Of a stretch of DNA of 64,000 bases, positions 1 through 11,507 are shown piece after piece. The translations under genes and the position numbers were made by a program. How positions within the stretch are numbered: position 1 is the first letter of the stretch; each line of letters starts with the position of its first letter. The notes under the pieces are model-generated. The model ran no database searches and was not told the DNA's origin. It worked only from the letters and a program-made list of their open reading frames with translations. The DNA lies in contig NC_089219.1 in the NCBI RefSeq assembly GCF_963924675.1, positions 151,734,288 through 151,798,287 on the forward strand. The letters run 5' to 3'. The stretch is from Phocoena phocoena. Taxonomy: Eukaryota; Chordata; Mammalia; Artiodactyla; Phocoenidae.

Positions 1-485
1 GTAATTTATATAACTAAACTCCAGTTTCCTTTAATAATTATAAAGGTGTTTTCTACATCTATATTTGGGGCTATCCATTTACTTGCCTACTTTACCACCA
101 TTTGATACATTATATAATTTATTTTCAGTATATTCATACTTTGCCTCTGACAACAAAAAATTTTTCTTAGTAAATGTTCTCCTGAACCAGGTCTTATCCA
201 TAGGTGAAAAGTTTTTAGCCTGTGTTGAGATACCTTCTTTTTTCCCTTTGGGTCTTCAGAGGGAGCAGTGTTTTCTAAAAGTAGATAAAATTGTTCTTAA
301 TCACCAGCATTCCTATGAAGTAGGGAAATAATGCAAGCAAGCAGTTCCACTCCTCAGCATCTGTTTGAATATTTTATATATAAAAGAGGTTTTCTTCGGC
401 ATTCTTCTCCAGTCAGATACCAGAGATTTACGTTCACTTGGATTTTGATCTAAGATTTTTAATCTTTTCCCCCTTCCGCTTACAG

Positions 486-541
486 TGAGGACTCAGAAGA
501 AAAAGATGTGAAGACCAAGAAGGATGATTCTCACTCAGCAG
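486..541 (+). CDS. NUCKS1: NUCKS1 exon, acidic segment ([18 protein letters not shown])
   Basis: A 56-nt exon after a pyrimidine-rich acceptor (CTTTTCCCCCTTCCGCTTACAG) and before the donor GTAGTA. It encodes [18 protein letters not shown] and ends with one base of a split Glu codon. Human has EDSEDKDV here as I recall, so D to E is a conservative change. Confidence 0.93.
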
Positions 542-3500
542 GTAGTAAAGAATTTTTAATGTAATAGGTGTAATTCTATTTATATATTTATTTATTGGGC
601 ATTTTAATAAGTGGTTTTATTATAATGCCAGGCTCTGTGGTAAATGCTGCATTACAAGCATTATGTGTTTTCATCTTCAAAGAGCTCGCAGTGGTTCTCA
701 ATCCTGGTGGCTTATTACAGTTTCCTATGAAGGAGGTTTGTTTTGTTTTGTTTTGTTTTGTTTTTGGGTTTTTTTTTTTGCGGTACGCGGGCCTCTCACT
801 GCTGTGTTCTCTCCCGTGCGGAGCACAGGCTCCAGACGCGCAGGCTCAGCGGCCATGGCTCACAGGCATAGCCACTCTGCGGCATGTGGGATCTTCCTGG
901 ACCAGGGCACGAACCCGTGTCCCCTGCATCGGCAGGCGGACTCCCAACCACTGCGCCACCAGGGAAGCCCTGTTGTAGGTTTCAAAAAAAAAAAAAAAAA
1001 TTTATTTGGCTGCGCCAGGTCTTAGTTGCATTGTGGCGTGTGGGATCTAGTTCCCTGACTAGGGATCAAACCCGGGCCCCCTGGATTGGGAGTGCAGAGT
1101 CTTAAGCGCTGGACCACCAGGGAAGTACCTATGAAGGTTTTTTTTGGGTTCTTTTGGTTTTTCTAATTAATTAATTAATTTGTTTTTGGCTGCATTGGGC
1201 CTTCATTGCTGCACGCGGGCTTTCTCTAGTTGTGGCGAGCGGGGGCAACTCTTCGCTGCCGTGTGTGGGCTTCTCACTGCGGTGGCTTCTCCTGTTACGG
1301 AGCACAGGCTCTAGGCACGCAGGCCTCAGTAGTTGTGGCACACAGGCTCAGTAGTTGTGGCACACCGGCTTAGTTGCTCTGCGGCGTGTGGGATTTTCCC
1401 AGACCAGGGCTTGAACCCGTGTCCCCTGCATTGGCAGGCGGATTCTTAACCACTGCGCCACCAGGGAAGTCTGATATGAAGGTTTTTATAATGTACTTAA
1501 TATCCATCCCATCCCAGGACTTCTCATTCAGTAAGGTCTAGGTGGGATGTTGGGGCTTTGTTTTGTATAAGTATTTACAGATTATTCTCATGCATAGTCA
1601 AAATTGAAAACCATTTACATGAACAAATAAAAGATATCAAACTAAATAGAATAATAAGAATAAGGGCGAGTGATGACTCCAGGTTGGAAAGCAAACAACG
1701 ATTAGTTTCAATCTGACTCTTTTTAGCTGGGAAGTAGACCTTTGAAACAGTAGCCACAGAGAAAGTTTTTGTAAGAATTCTAAATTAAAAGAATTAATGA
1801 GGGGCTTCTCTGGTGGCGCAGTGGTTGGGAGTCCGCCTGCCAATGCAGGGGACACAGGTTCGTGCCCCAGTCTGGGAAGATCCCACATGCCGCGGAGCGG
1901 CTGGGCCCGTGAGCCATGGCTGCTGAGCCTGTGCGTCTGGAGCCTGTGCTCCGCAACGGGAGAGGCCACAACAGTGAGAGGCCCGCGTACCGCAAAAAAA
2001 AAAAAGAATTAATGAGGAACTGACTAAATTAAATGTTAAATCCTGATTACTCATTGGTATTTATTTTTTAAAATGTAACTCTTAAAAGAATTGAGAGTTT
2101 ATCCCATCTTGCTCCCAACCATTTTAGTTGTGGTCTATATTCCCCTGCTTTTGCCTTCCTGGATCCCCCTTTAAATGAGACTGCTGGGCTTTCCTGGTGG
2201 CGCAGTGCTTGAGAACCTGCCTGCCAATGCAGGGTACACGGGTTCGAGCCCTCGTCTGGGAAGATCCCACATGCCGCAGAGCGGCTAGGCCCGTGAGCCA
2301 CAACTACTGAGCCTGCGCGTCTGGAGCCTATGCTCCGCAACAAGAGAGGCCGCGACAGTGAGAGGCCCGCGCACCGTGATGAAGAGTGACCCCCGCTTGC
2401 CACAACTGGAGAAAGCCCTTGCACAGAAATGGGGACCCAACACAGCCAAAAATAAATAAATAAACAAACCAATGAACTGACATTAAAAAAAAAAAAGAGA
2501 GACTGCTATTTAGATAATATGTAGAGAGGGTAGACAGAGTTCCACTGGATTCACTCCACTGAGCTATTTTGCGTTCGTTTTTTTCTCAAGTCTGCTAATT
2601 GTCTGAAAATAAATTATATTAACCTTTTGCACTAGTGCTGTTGTGATAATATAACGTACACTTTTATTCATCTGCCTTGTGAATCCTAAGTTGAATCTCT
2701 TACATTTGTAAGCACTTGAGCAATTCAAGATGAATAACTCTGTACTAGTGTTAAGCTACTGTGAGGTGCGTTTAGTTTTGAGTCTACCAAAGTCAGTTCC
2801 GTTCCGTGTGTCTGTTTGTCTTCAGGTGAGGTTTTGGGTAGTGAAAGTGATGACTTGAACACTGACCATGGCAAAGCTTATAAGACTCGAGAGTTTCTGG
2901 AAGAGTAACAGCTAAACCTTAACAGAGTAAGAGAGCCTCAGAGTCCAGGAGAAGGGCTGTAGGTAGAGACTAATAAAAATATAACTTGATCTAGAGGCAG
3001 TAGGCTGGCATCCTGTTGTTTAACCAGATTTATGCACAACCACAACTGTGTGTTGAAAAGAACTTTTAATTAATAAAGTATAGTATATGAAAGTAATTGT
3101 TTTATAAAATTGTATTGAGATCTAATTGATTTTAATATGTGTTTTAAAGATTTCCCTCAATCTCCTCTAAACTGAAATGGCCACACCTCATTCATTGAAA
3201 AGGATAGTAGTTTGGCATTATTTTAGATTCTGTATGTTTTGTATCTTAGAATAAATATCATTGGAAGACAATGTTCCCCGTTCTACTATTTAAAAATATT
3301 TTTCTAACTAGTTTCTAAAAACTGTGTAGATAGGTTTGAATGTGATTGCGAATTTCAGGGCAAAGCAATGATACAAGTTTAAAGTATGTTATAGGAAACA
3401 TGTGCTCACACCTTAATTCAGCTTTATTATTACTTAGAACTACATGCCTAAGTTATTTCATATGTGCTAGTGGGTGCATAGTCTTATTCAAGCTCATTCT

Positions 3501-5867
3501 TTGAATTTTAGCTCTTTTGTGTATTTTGTAGAAATTTTTAGGGATAAAATTTACCCTTTTTGAATGAAATAAAGCTGCAGGTTATATCTCATATCGGCTT
3601 TTCTAGTCAGCTGTCAAACTCAAAACTCTTTGATCATTGCATTATAACTTGGATATTGCAGAGGACAGTGAAGATGAAAAAGAAGATCATAAAAATGTGC
3701 GCCAGCAACGGCAGGCAGCCTCTAAAGCAGCCTCTAAACAGAGGGAGATGCTCATGGAAGATGTGGGCAGTGAAGAAGAACAAGAAGAAGAGGATGAGGT
3801 GCCATTCCAGGAGAGTACGTAAAGCTGCCTTGTTACTTTGGTCATGGTTGTAGTTTGTGACCTCGATTACTTCCACGTTTTTGTGGATGCTCAGTGTTAA
3901 AATCAGTTGCTTAAATTAGATACTAACTATTAAAAGAGATGACTGTTTTGATATCTATGTATATTTTTAAAGGTTCAGAGATTCCCATGATCATTATGTC
4001 CATCATTTCTAGTCAAATACTGAATGAACAGTTGTTAGACTAACAGTTACATGGTGGGTATTGTGATTAAGATTTGTATTTTGGCTTGGTGGAGAAGGGT
4101 GTAGACCTCTCCTTGCAAAAGAAGGTGTTAACTAAATTTAGATGTTTCACAGGTTACTCAGATTAATTAATTACATGTATATCTGCTTTGTATGTAGTTT
4201 TCTTACTTCATTTGTTTATACTTGGGCCAAACACACCAAATCAGTTGTTTCATTTCCCTAGTCTCATCAGGACTATATAGGAGTGATGGAACTACCAAAA
4301 GTTACTTGATGGCTTCAGTTTTTATCCAGATTAAGTCTTATCTTTTCCTGTTTTCAACGTACTCTTCAAACAAGTCAGTCATGTAACCCTCATGGTGCGT
4401 GCTAAACCATTTTACAGGTGGGGCCAGTGACAGCTCCAACCAGATTGGTAGTATCTGCAAATAGAATCCAAGAGTGTTTGACTTCCAAATCCATTCTCCA
4501 TTCTTAGCACTCTCTCCCTTTGTTCACTTGGAAGGCTGTATACATTAAGTTGGACGTTGAAATTCTTCTTTCCTCTCAGAAGATTCCGGCAGTGATGAGG
4601 ATTTCCTAATGGAAGACGATGATGATAGTGACTATGGCAGTTCAAAAAAGAAAAACAAAAAGATGGTTAAGAAGTCCAAACCTGAGAGAAAAGAAAAGAA
4701 AATGCCCAAACCCAGGCTAAAGGCCACAGGTGAGCTCTGCAGAAGTCAGATTAAATTACTGCTTTGAAAAATGTGAAGAACCAATAAACCTCTACAGAAG
4801 TTCTTCATTAGGGCTTGGCATTGACCACGTACTTAACAAAAATAAAAGGATCCTGTGTTCTATACCTGGAAGTATCACTTATTTATTAATAAGGACTCCA
4901 GCCCCTCTGAAATTCTGGTGGCTTAGCCCTGTTCTTCAACTACTGCCATACGAGAGGCAAGATTTGGGAATGACCTATTAGTGTCAGGTACAGTGGTAGA
5001 AACACCCCACCAGCATAGCTGTTACTGCCCTTTTTCCCCACTGATATCACAATCCCAGCAGCTAGTAAAGACTTGAAATTGTGAAAATACACACCTACAG
5101 TAATACATTTAAGTTCTGTGTTCTGATCCCTACACCATCCTCTGTGCTAGCAAAATAAAACCACACTTGACAGCAAAGATTCATTTTCTTTAGGCCCTTG
5201 TGGTTTCTACCAGGTATTCTCCTATTTGAAGCTAGTTTGTGATTAAATCAGAAAGCTGGATTTGCTTTTTCTTTATTTTAGCAAATAGAACTTTTACTCA
5301 TCATGTCAGTTACTGTTAGTAATGATGGAACTGTTAAAAGTTATTTGATGGCTTTAGTTTCTATTCAGGTTAAGTTGCATCCCCTCTTCTTCACCCAAGT
5401 TTTAAACATAAACAATTTTTAGTTTCACAAGCCACTAAGGATGATGTGCAGTTTCTATAGCATCCTGTTTCTCTATTGTAAACATTACTGCTAACATAAC
5501 ATTACAGTGTTGGTTAAAAGGGTTTGGAAACCAGTACCCACCTTCATTTTTAGTAAGTTAGGGTGTTGTCTTTATAGATTTTTTTCTTACAGATTATTTT
5601 CTTTAGTAGCTGATTTTGTTAAAGATGCTTTCTTCCCTTCCCCAAATTGGTATTTTTCTTCTTTCAGTGACGCCAAGCCCTGTGAAAGGCAAAGGGAAAG
5701 TGGGTCGCCCCACAGCTTCAAAGGCATCAAAGGAAAAGACTCCTTCTCCCAAAGAAGAAGACGAGGAACCAGAAAGCCCTCCTGAAAAGAAAACATCTGC
5801 AAGCCCTCCACCTGAGAAATCTGGGGATGAAGGGTCTGAAGATGAAGCCCAGTCTGGGGAGGATTAA
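486..5867 (+). CDS. NUCKS1: NUCKS1, 3' half of coding region (four exons)
   Basis: Nuclear casein kinase and cyclin-dependent kinase substrate 1, a small vertebrate chromatin-associated phosphoprotein linked to transcription and homologous-recombination repair. Coding exons 486-541, 3662-3814, 4580-4729 and 5668-5867 all have AG/GT borders, and every junction falls after the first base of a codon, so the reading frame is continuous to TAA at 5865. They give about 185 residues of a protein that is 243 long in human; roughly the first 58 residues lie left of the window. In order one sees an acidic Ser/Asp/Glu segment, a [12 protein letters not shown] stretch, a second acidic block ([21 protein letters not shown]), a Lys-rich nuclear-localisation stretch ([19 protein letters not shown]), and the C-terminal TPSP/VGRPT/TPSP region with proline-directed kinase sites and an AT-hook-like GRP. 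From memory of the human protein I expect only a few substitutions. The identity is very secure. Confidence 0.96.
769..970 (-). mobile_element. CHR SINE, young short form
   Basis: Antisense copy: poly-T at 769-779, then GCGGTACGCGGGCCTCTCA through to the tRNA-like end CACCAGGGAAGCCC. It sits beside an older SINE at 1001 within the same split transposon. No clean target-site duplication of its own was found. Confidence 0.9.
1001..1127 (-). mobile_element. Older truncated CHR-type SINE
   Basis: Antisense copy with the divergent promoter half (GATCAAACCCGGGCCCCCT, GGACCACCAGGGAAGT). Flanked at 724-733 and 1128-1137 by CCTATGAAGG, which encloses this copy and the younger one together. Confidence 0.8.
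1168..1472 (-). mobile_element. CHR SINE, long form
   Basis: Nearly full-length antisense copy from TTTTTGGCTGCATTGGGCC to CACTGCGCCACCAGGGAAGT. TATGAAGG precedes it (1130-1137) and follows it (1475-1482). Confidence 0.9.
1803..2001 (+). mobile_element. CHR SINE, young short form
   Basis: Sense copy with a perfect 16-bp target duplication AAAAGAATTAATGAGG at 1787-1802 and 2002-2017. The open frames on both strands here are SINE sequence, not genes. Confidence 0.95.
2186..2498 (+). mobile_element. CHR SINE, hybrid long form
   Basis: Sense copy with AGCCAAAAATAAATAAATAA tail, flanked by GAGACTGCT at 2177-2185 and 2499-2507. Confidence 0.9.
2508..3661 (+). other. NUCKS1 intron sequence without recognised repeats
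   Basis: AT-rich unique sequence ending at the acceptor of the 3662 exon. Apart from the candidate exon at 2826 I see no feature in it. Confidence 0.6.
2826..2926 (+). other. Candidate alternative (poison or terminal) exon in a NUCKS1 intron
   Basis: A pyrimidine-rich acceptor (TGTCTGTTTGTCTTCAG) ends at 2825. If spliced to the exon ending at 541, the split codon closes as GGT and the frame reads about 27 further codons ([27 protein letters not shown]) to TAA at 2906-2908. A good donor, AGA|GTAAGA, lies at 2926/2927, and AATAAA follows at 2972. The acidic SESDD composition resembles its neighbours. It could be a cassette exon that triggers decay, an alternative last exon, or chance. There is no transcript evidence here. 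Confidence 0.35.
3662..3814 (+). CDS. NUCKS1: NUCKS1 exon, [12 protein letters not shown] and acidic block
   Basis: A 153-nt exon after the acceptor GATATTGCAG and before the donor GTACGT. It encodes [18 protein letters not shown], then [20 protein letters not shown], then a glutamate run ending DEVPFQE. The pre-exon intron contains no conspicuous young repeat within about 1.1 kb. Confidence 0.94.
4283..4336 (+). repeat. Intronic direct repeat, copy 1
   Basis: A 54-bp segment beginning GTGATGGAACTACC matches 5322-5375 at 45 of 54 positions with no gaps. All nine differences are transitions. Each copy lies upstream of one of the last two NUCKS1 coding exons. Confidence 0.7.
4580..4729 (+). 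CDS. NUCKS1: NUCKS1 exon, acidic/NLS segment
   Basis: A 150-nt exon after the acceptor TTCCTCTCAG and before the donor GTGAGC. It encodes [20 protein letters not shown], then a Lys-rich run [19 protein letters not shown] and PKPRLKAT. The Ser-Asp-Glu clusters fit casein kinase 2 sites, and the Lys run is the likely nuclear localisation signal. Confidence 0.95.
5322..5375 (+). repeat. Intronic direct repeat, copy 2
   Basis: Partner of 4283-4336, beginning ATGATGGAACTGTT. The remaining intron from 4730 to 5667 is unique AT-rich sequence in which I see nothing else. Confidence 0.7.
5668..5867 (+). CDS. NUCKS1: NUCKS1 last coding exon, DNA-binding/CDK-site C-terminus
   Basis: The coding part of the last exon follows the acceptor TTTTTCTTCTTTCAG. 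It opens [20 protein letters not shown] (GRP-centred, AT-hook-like), continues with [18 protein letters not shown] and ends EDEAQSGED before TAA at 5865-5867. Human ends EDEAPSGED as I recall it. An open frame also runs upstream of the acceptor, but that part is intronic. Confidence 0.95.
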
Positions 5868-6885
5868 AAGTGATGATGGTTTGGGGAGAGATTTTATTAA
5901 AAAAAGAGAAAAAAAAAAGAAAAAAGAAAAAAAGAGGGAAAAAAAAAAGAAAACCTACTTAAGATAGAATATGGTTTTGGCTATGGCTTGACTCATGGGC
6001 TTTCAATGCTTTTTTTTTTCCTTTTGTTGAAAATAACTTTTTCTTTTTCTTTCCTTTTTTTTTTTTTTTTTTTTAAGAAAACCATTGTATGTTTAATTTA
6101 CCTTTTTTGTCTATGGGTCTCTTTGTCACGACCCCCTCTTTTCCCTCCCCCTCTTTCCCAATGAAAGCCATGTTAAATTAATCACTGGATTGACTGCTTC
6201 ATCTTTTTATTTTTAATGGAGGGTGTGCCACAGTTGTAAAGCAATAAGATTTGAGGTGAACACTATGGAAATTTTGCTTTTTGCTAAATGGTAGCAAGTT
6301 AAACAGTAATTAGAAAACATAGAAGGTTTTAGTTAAAAATGATTGTTTCTCTACCTGAACTTTTTAAGAAAACAGTTGTCATCTAATACAAGTTTATATT
6401 CTATATACAAAAATATGGATGTCTAGAAAAATCATGACTTTAAACTTCCACTGATGGGGTAGGTAGGAGATAAGGATGAATTCAGAATTGTTACTAAAAG
6501 TATTCATGTTTTTTTATCCTGGGGCAGCACAGGGAATTGAGGTTACCTGACCTTGTTTGAGGGTGTGGGTTATTTTTTTTTTTTTTAATTTCATCCCTTG
6601 TTATCTCTAAGAGACTCGGAGCCAGTGATCCTTTATCCTGCTACAGTCTTTAAGGAACTTTAAAGAAAAAAAAAAAAAAAGCAAGGGCCGCCAAAACTTA
6701 AATCTTTCTTGATTTTCTATTTCATTCTCTAATGGTTCATGTTTTAAAATATATATATGTATCTATTCTGTTTCTTGGATAAAATTTTACCAAGGATCAA
6801 AAGAAGAAACCCTAGAATTTAAATGGGGAGATCTATATATCACAGTGGATTTCTTCTCAAACTGACAATGTTTAAGTTTTAAGCA

Positions 6886-6891
6886 AATAAA
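6886..6891 (+). terminator. Possible proximal NUCKS1 polyadenylation signal AATAAA
   Basis: Canonical hexamer about 1.0 kb after the NUCKS1 stop codon; it could end a short 3' UTR isoform. Confidence 0.4.
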
Positions 6892-8764
6892 GCACCAGTT
6901 AATGTGAAACTCAATCACAAAGACTTGACATTTTTGGTTTATGAAAACAGAGAATTGAAATTCTCGTATGCCATAAATGTGCATTCAGATCCCATGAACC
7001 ATGCTCTGTTTTTATCTGGGGATAGAGCGTTTTCCTTTTCATACCCCTGTCTTCCCATTTCTTCGTAGGAACATGGTATGAAGTCATCTCTTGGATTCCT
7101 GCTAGGACATAGGACACTACTGCACAGCCCCACCACTAATGTGTACCAGCCCTGCTCTAGGACATGAGTTCTCCTGGCTCTGTTCTTCACTTACATTACA
7201 TCCTGTGCTTGACGGGGAGTATGTTAAATGCTGCTCCAACACTATTCAGTCAGCAGTTATCTTTTTACTGGTGCCCTTGCTCACTGCTCATGTTGCTTAA
7301 AGCAGGAGTTTAAGGGGCTCTGAGGGGCTGGAGAAACCATATATTCAGGAGGTCTGTGTGTAGTTGATAACAGCCTTGTTAGATGCCTTATGAAGGCAGT
7401 CACAAGACAGATCTGTAGGTTTGCTCCTCCACATTCTGATACCATGAGCTAATGGGAACAAGGTTTAGGGGGTCTTAGTGTGCTAATAAGTCGAAAAATC
7501 AGTGAAATTTAACCTCTGCCTTTTTATCTAGATTTGCTTCCTCAATATTTACTGCGCAGTTTTCTTTTACCTATTGAGTTACAGTGTAGTTTTCTCTCAT
7601 ACAACCTGGTTCTTACAGATGTTCATAGAACAAAGGTTATTTAAGGAATATTTTTACTCTGATTTTTAAGACAGTGTAAGGAATATCCTTATTCTGTGAT
7701 TTTTTTTCTTTTTTTTTTTTTAAGAAAGCTCCCAGTGGCAGAGAGTCATTTCACTGTTGCACTATGCGTGTTAAAGAATGAATTTGGAGATTTTAGTACT
7801 CGGCCAAAAATGTAAAACTTGAACATTAAGTAGCAATTGGATTATTATCTTTCGTGAAGGTTAACTTTATAGTTGTGAACTTTGTAATGAGGTGTTAAAG
7901 ATTATTCTATTTGCTATATGGGTTTGTTCAGGTATTTTAACAAGAAGGTTTGTGTTCACGTACTGAAAAAACCTATCAGTGTTTCCACCATGCACTTCTA
8001 TTTGTAGGGGTTTATAACTTTGAGTCTTACATTCCTAGTAACATTTGTGCTTTCCTTAGATTATATTTCGTGAAGATTGGGGGCAAGTGTCTTTTAAAAC
8101 TTTAGCCTTGGTATTTTATGTAACACAGTCTCTGTAATATATTAATCTGCACTAACATCTCTGTGATATATGCACATCCTTTAGGGGTAATCACATCTTC
8201 TAGGTTATTTGTGTGCATTTGGTTGGGCTTTTTGTTTGGGATCCCTTTTTTAAAGATTAATTCATGAGATTGAAAAATGTATTATATATTTCTAATAGAC
8301 TGGACAAAGGATCTGTGTCCCCAAGAAAGACAGGCTCTGAATGACCTTTGTTTTCTCCACTTTCTGCTAATGATTTAAAACACTCTGGTCTTCCCCTCAA
8401 ACCATGCATGCCAATAGGACAGTTGTGGTGTCTCAACTGGAAACAGGTGCTCAGTAGTCAGGCTTGATAGTGATGTCAGAACAGGTTACAAGCGATAAGC
8501 TGATAGCGACTGGCCATTGGCACCACCCTTGACTAAATGCCCTCTTTCTCTAGTGTGCCTATGGTGAGGTGGCAGCATTCACTGTCTTGCAGTGCTCAGG
8601 AAGTGGGACATTCACTTTGAACGTGCTTGTTTGTATTATCTCAATTCTCTATGTTAGCTCTGTTAGGTTTACCTCTGGAACATGGATTTCGGCAGCTATG
8701 CTAACTGACACTACGTTCTAGTACTTAAGATTCTTTTTTTGAGACCTCCCCAACATGCACATGC

Positions 8765-8810
8765 GTGCGCACAGACACACACACACACACACACATACAC
8801 ACACACACAC
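8765..8810 (+). repeat. (CA)n microsatellite in NUCKS1 3' UTR
   Basis: About 20 near-perfect CA units interrupted by single TA steps. Confidence 0.95.
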
Positions 8811-10154
8811 CATACACCCCCAGAAATGGGTAGCTTCCATGGTATTAAACCTATCTGTAGCCTGCTGCTGCTTTTAGCCTTCCCCACCTCAGATTATAAT
8901 CAATGGAGTGGGCCCAAAGGATACCTTTTAATTTCAGTAATGGTATATCTGTCCTGCTTTCTAACACATCTCTCCCTTTCATCTCTCCATGCCCTATTGA
9001 GTCCATGTAGGAAAATTAATGGCTGTGTCCTCCTTTATGGAGGTAGTGAGTGAAAAATCTTTAAATCTGGAAGAATAGTAGTTGATTTCCCATGTTGGAG
9101 CTTTGATACTTTTTTTTTTTCTCACAATAACTGGTTTGCTCCAGGTTCAACCCTCAGTTCAATACTTACTCTTGGTACTGGTTCACAGCATTTTCTTACA
9201 GGTAACTAATCAAGAGTGGAATTTGAGGTTACAATCAGTAGTTTTTGACATTCTTGTGGATATGATCAACTAAACTGAACTTGACACTTTTTTTAATGTT
9301 TTATTTTTTTTTAATCCATGAACATTCAGTAACAAGTGGCTTTTAGACTAGTGGTTGAGGAAAGGGAATAGTGCTTTTTTCCCTTTCCCTAGGAGATGTT
9401 TTGAGAGTGTTAGAAAGGCAGGAGCAACAGGGAAAGCTTTATTAAAGGTCATGTGGCCGTTGTGGCTTTTATGAAGAAAGGGAGTTTTGATTTGAGCAGT
9501 TCTTTCTGTGCGTGCATCGCCAGGAGCTATGCTGAGGAGAAGAAACTATCACTTTAGGAGTTTGGAAAGGAAGAAACCTAGCCTGTGGTTTTTGTGGCAT
9601 AGAGACAGATACTTAGAAGGAGTGACACTTTCTGTCACGGGATAGCTCTTGAGGTTGGAGAGTTGTCCTTTTCTCTGTGCGTGGAGCTGGATTTATTTGA
9701 AAAGGGAGTTAGTTTATTTGAATATTGGGATATCAAACTACCCATAGCCAAATTTCAATGTGCAACTCATTTTCCCTTTTTCTTGAGATAAGCTTGATAC
9801 AAAATGAGTCTTTTTGAGTCCCAAATCCCTAAACTACACTTTTTTTCAAAGCCTAATTCACAAAATTCACAGTGGTGCTGTGTATTAACCACTATTGGGA
9901 AAAATCTTGTAAACCTGCCTGTTGCCATGCCAATGGAGTGACTGAACTGGTGACATCTGTTTGAGCATGCTTTGTGGCTGGTGGAATGCCACCATTGTGC
10001 ATACACTTTGTACATCAGGGGTGAAGGGAGGGTTTTCTAGATTATGGGGGAGGGTAAAATTGGGATTTTTTTTTGTTCTTTTTTGGTGGGGTGTAGGGGT
10101 ATAGTACTCAGCTTATGCCCTAAATAACTTGTATAAAAACCCCTGAAGTATTGT

Positions 10155-10181
10155 GTGGGTGTGTGTGTGTGTGTGTGTGTG
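10155..10181 (+). repeat. (GT)n microsatellite in NUCKS1 3' UTR
   Basis: An uninterrupted GT run of about 13 units following TGTGGGTG. Confidence 0.95.
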
Positions 10182-11501
10182 TTACATGTCTGGCAGTTAA
10201 ACCTTTGTCTTCTGGAAATTAGTGAATTCTTTTCTTTTTTTCCTCCAGAATTATTTGTTACAAGATTTGTAAATAAGAGCTCTACTTAGTTTGTTTACCA
10301 AGAACATGTTGCAGCAAACCTTCTACACCTGATTCCCTCAAGGTTGAAGGAAAGACTTAAGACTTGCCAGGTTAAGCAGCAGCCAGGTTCTCAGTAATTG
10401 TTCACCTTAATTCATCTTTCAGACTTCATTTTGCCAGCTCTAAAATTCCCAGTCTTCCTTAATTGTAGTCCTTAACCTTTTACGTTCTGAGCAGGAAGGG
10501 TAAAAGAGAAGAACCTGCTTAAATGTATTTAATTGTCCTTGGGCTGAGACCAGGGCATCCCTTAATACTGCAGTGTTGCTGGGTACATGTGATCAGACAC
10601 CGAGGGTTGGGCATTCTTGCAATACCTTAACAGTGCTGAAATCTGTAGCGTGGTACTAAGGAAGTTAAAGTTTGAATGTAACCACTTTATTTAAAAAAAA
10701 TTTTTTTTAATTTAAATGAAAAGGGGTTGAAGTGAACATGATTTTGTTGACCATGTTCGTGAATTCTAGATGCAACATGCATTGGTAGACTTGTGTGATG
10801 GTCTTTTGTGATACTTAATTTTTACATATCCCAGTCTCTGTATGTATCTACATAGACAAAGAAAAAAACAAATTCCTGCTTTCTCTTATTGAAGGGTTTC
10901 CAGGACTGCGTGTCTGTTCCTGAGCTCTGTTTTAAGTATGTGTATCCTTTGCTTGTATTTTGTATTAAAAAATAAGAAAAAGAACCCTTTATTGTTGAGC
11001 ATGTTGGCATTGTCCCTTTTATTTTTTTCTCTTTTTGGGACACATGAAGCAAGTTATTCTTTTTCTGTATCTTTTTTTCTTTTGTAAACTTTTTTTTGTT
11101 TTGTTTAAAAATGGCTTTATAAAAGGGCTTTTGTAACCCAGATGCGTGCTCTGTGTACTTCTTGTAATACTCTCAAGCAAATACACTGACTTACTATACA
11201 GTTGATCACCTTGGTCTGTCAGCTCCCAGTCCAGCCTGACTTTAGGGGGAACCCACTATCTGAATGAATTCTTTAGAAATTAGCAGTGACATCACTGGTG
11301 CTGGTAACAAGAAAAGTATGCCTTGTCTTAATTAGTACTTCGGAGTAAGGAATCAAGAGAGGCAGTGTATTCGTTAACTTTTGATTAATCAAGGGAGCAC
11401 TGGGCTTGGTGCATGAGGATCCCTAGTTAACGTTGTTTCTTGTGTTCATGTCCAGGTTATGAAGTCTTATGGAGGGAAAAATTCTTTAAATAATCATATG
11501 T

Positions 11502-11507
11502 AATAAA
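11502..11507 (+). terminator. Likely distal NUCKS1 polyadenylation signal AATAAA
   Basis: Canonical hexamer about 5.6 kb after the stop, followed by a T-rich TAGTGTTCATACTC segment. It agrees with the long 3' UTR expected for this gene. Confidence 0.55.

Larger units (their letters stand above)
689..1614 (+). mobile_element. hAT-type MER20/MER5-like DNA transposon, split by three SINEs
   Basis: The left end CAGTGGTTCTCAATCCTGG at 689 and the right end at about 1600-1614 (AAATTGAAAACCATT, a decayed GGTTGAGAACCACTG) are inverted ends of the MER20/MER5 kind. Remnants of the body lie at 1483-1600. The middle (734-1474) is later SINE insertions. An old non-autonomous element in a NUCKS1 intron. 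Confidence 0.55.

Noticed and set aside
1820..1920. tRNA genes suggested by the tRNA-like heads of CHR SINEs
   Set aside because: The heads are degenerate SINE promoters followed by SINE body and A tail, with no intact cloverleaf.
8739..9053. 104-codon frame through the CA repeat in the NUCKS1 3' UTR
   Set aside because: It begins in the microsatellite, has no domain and lies inside an untranslated region.
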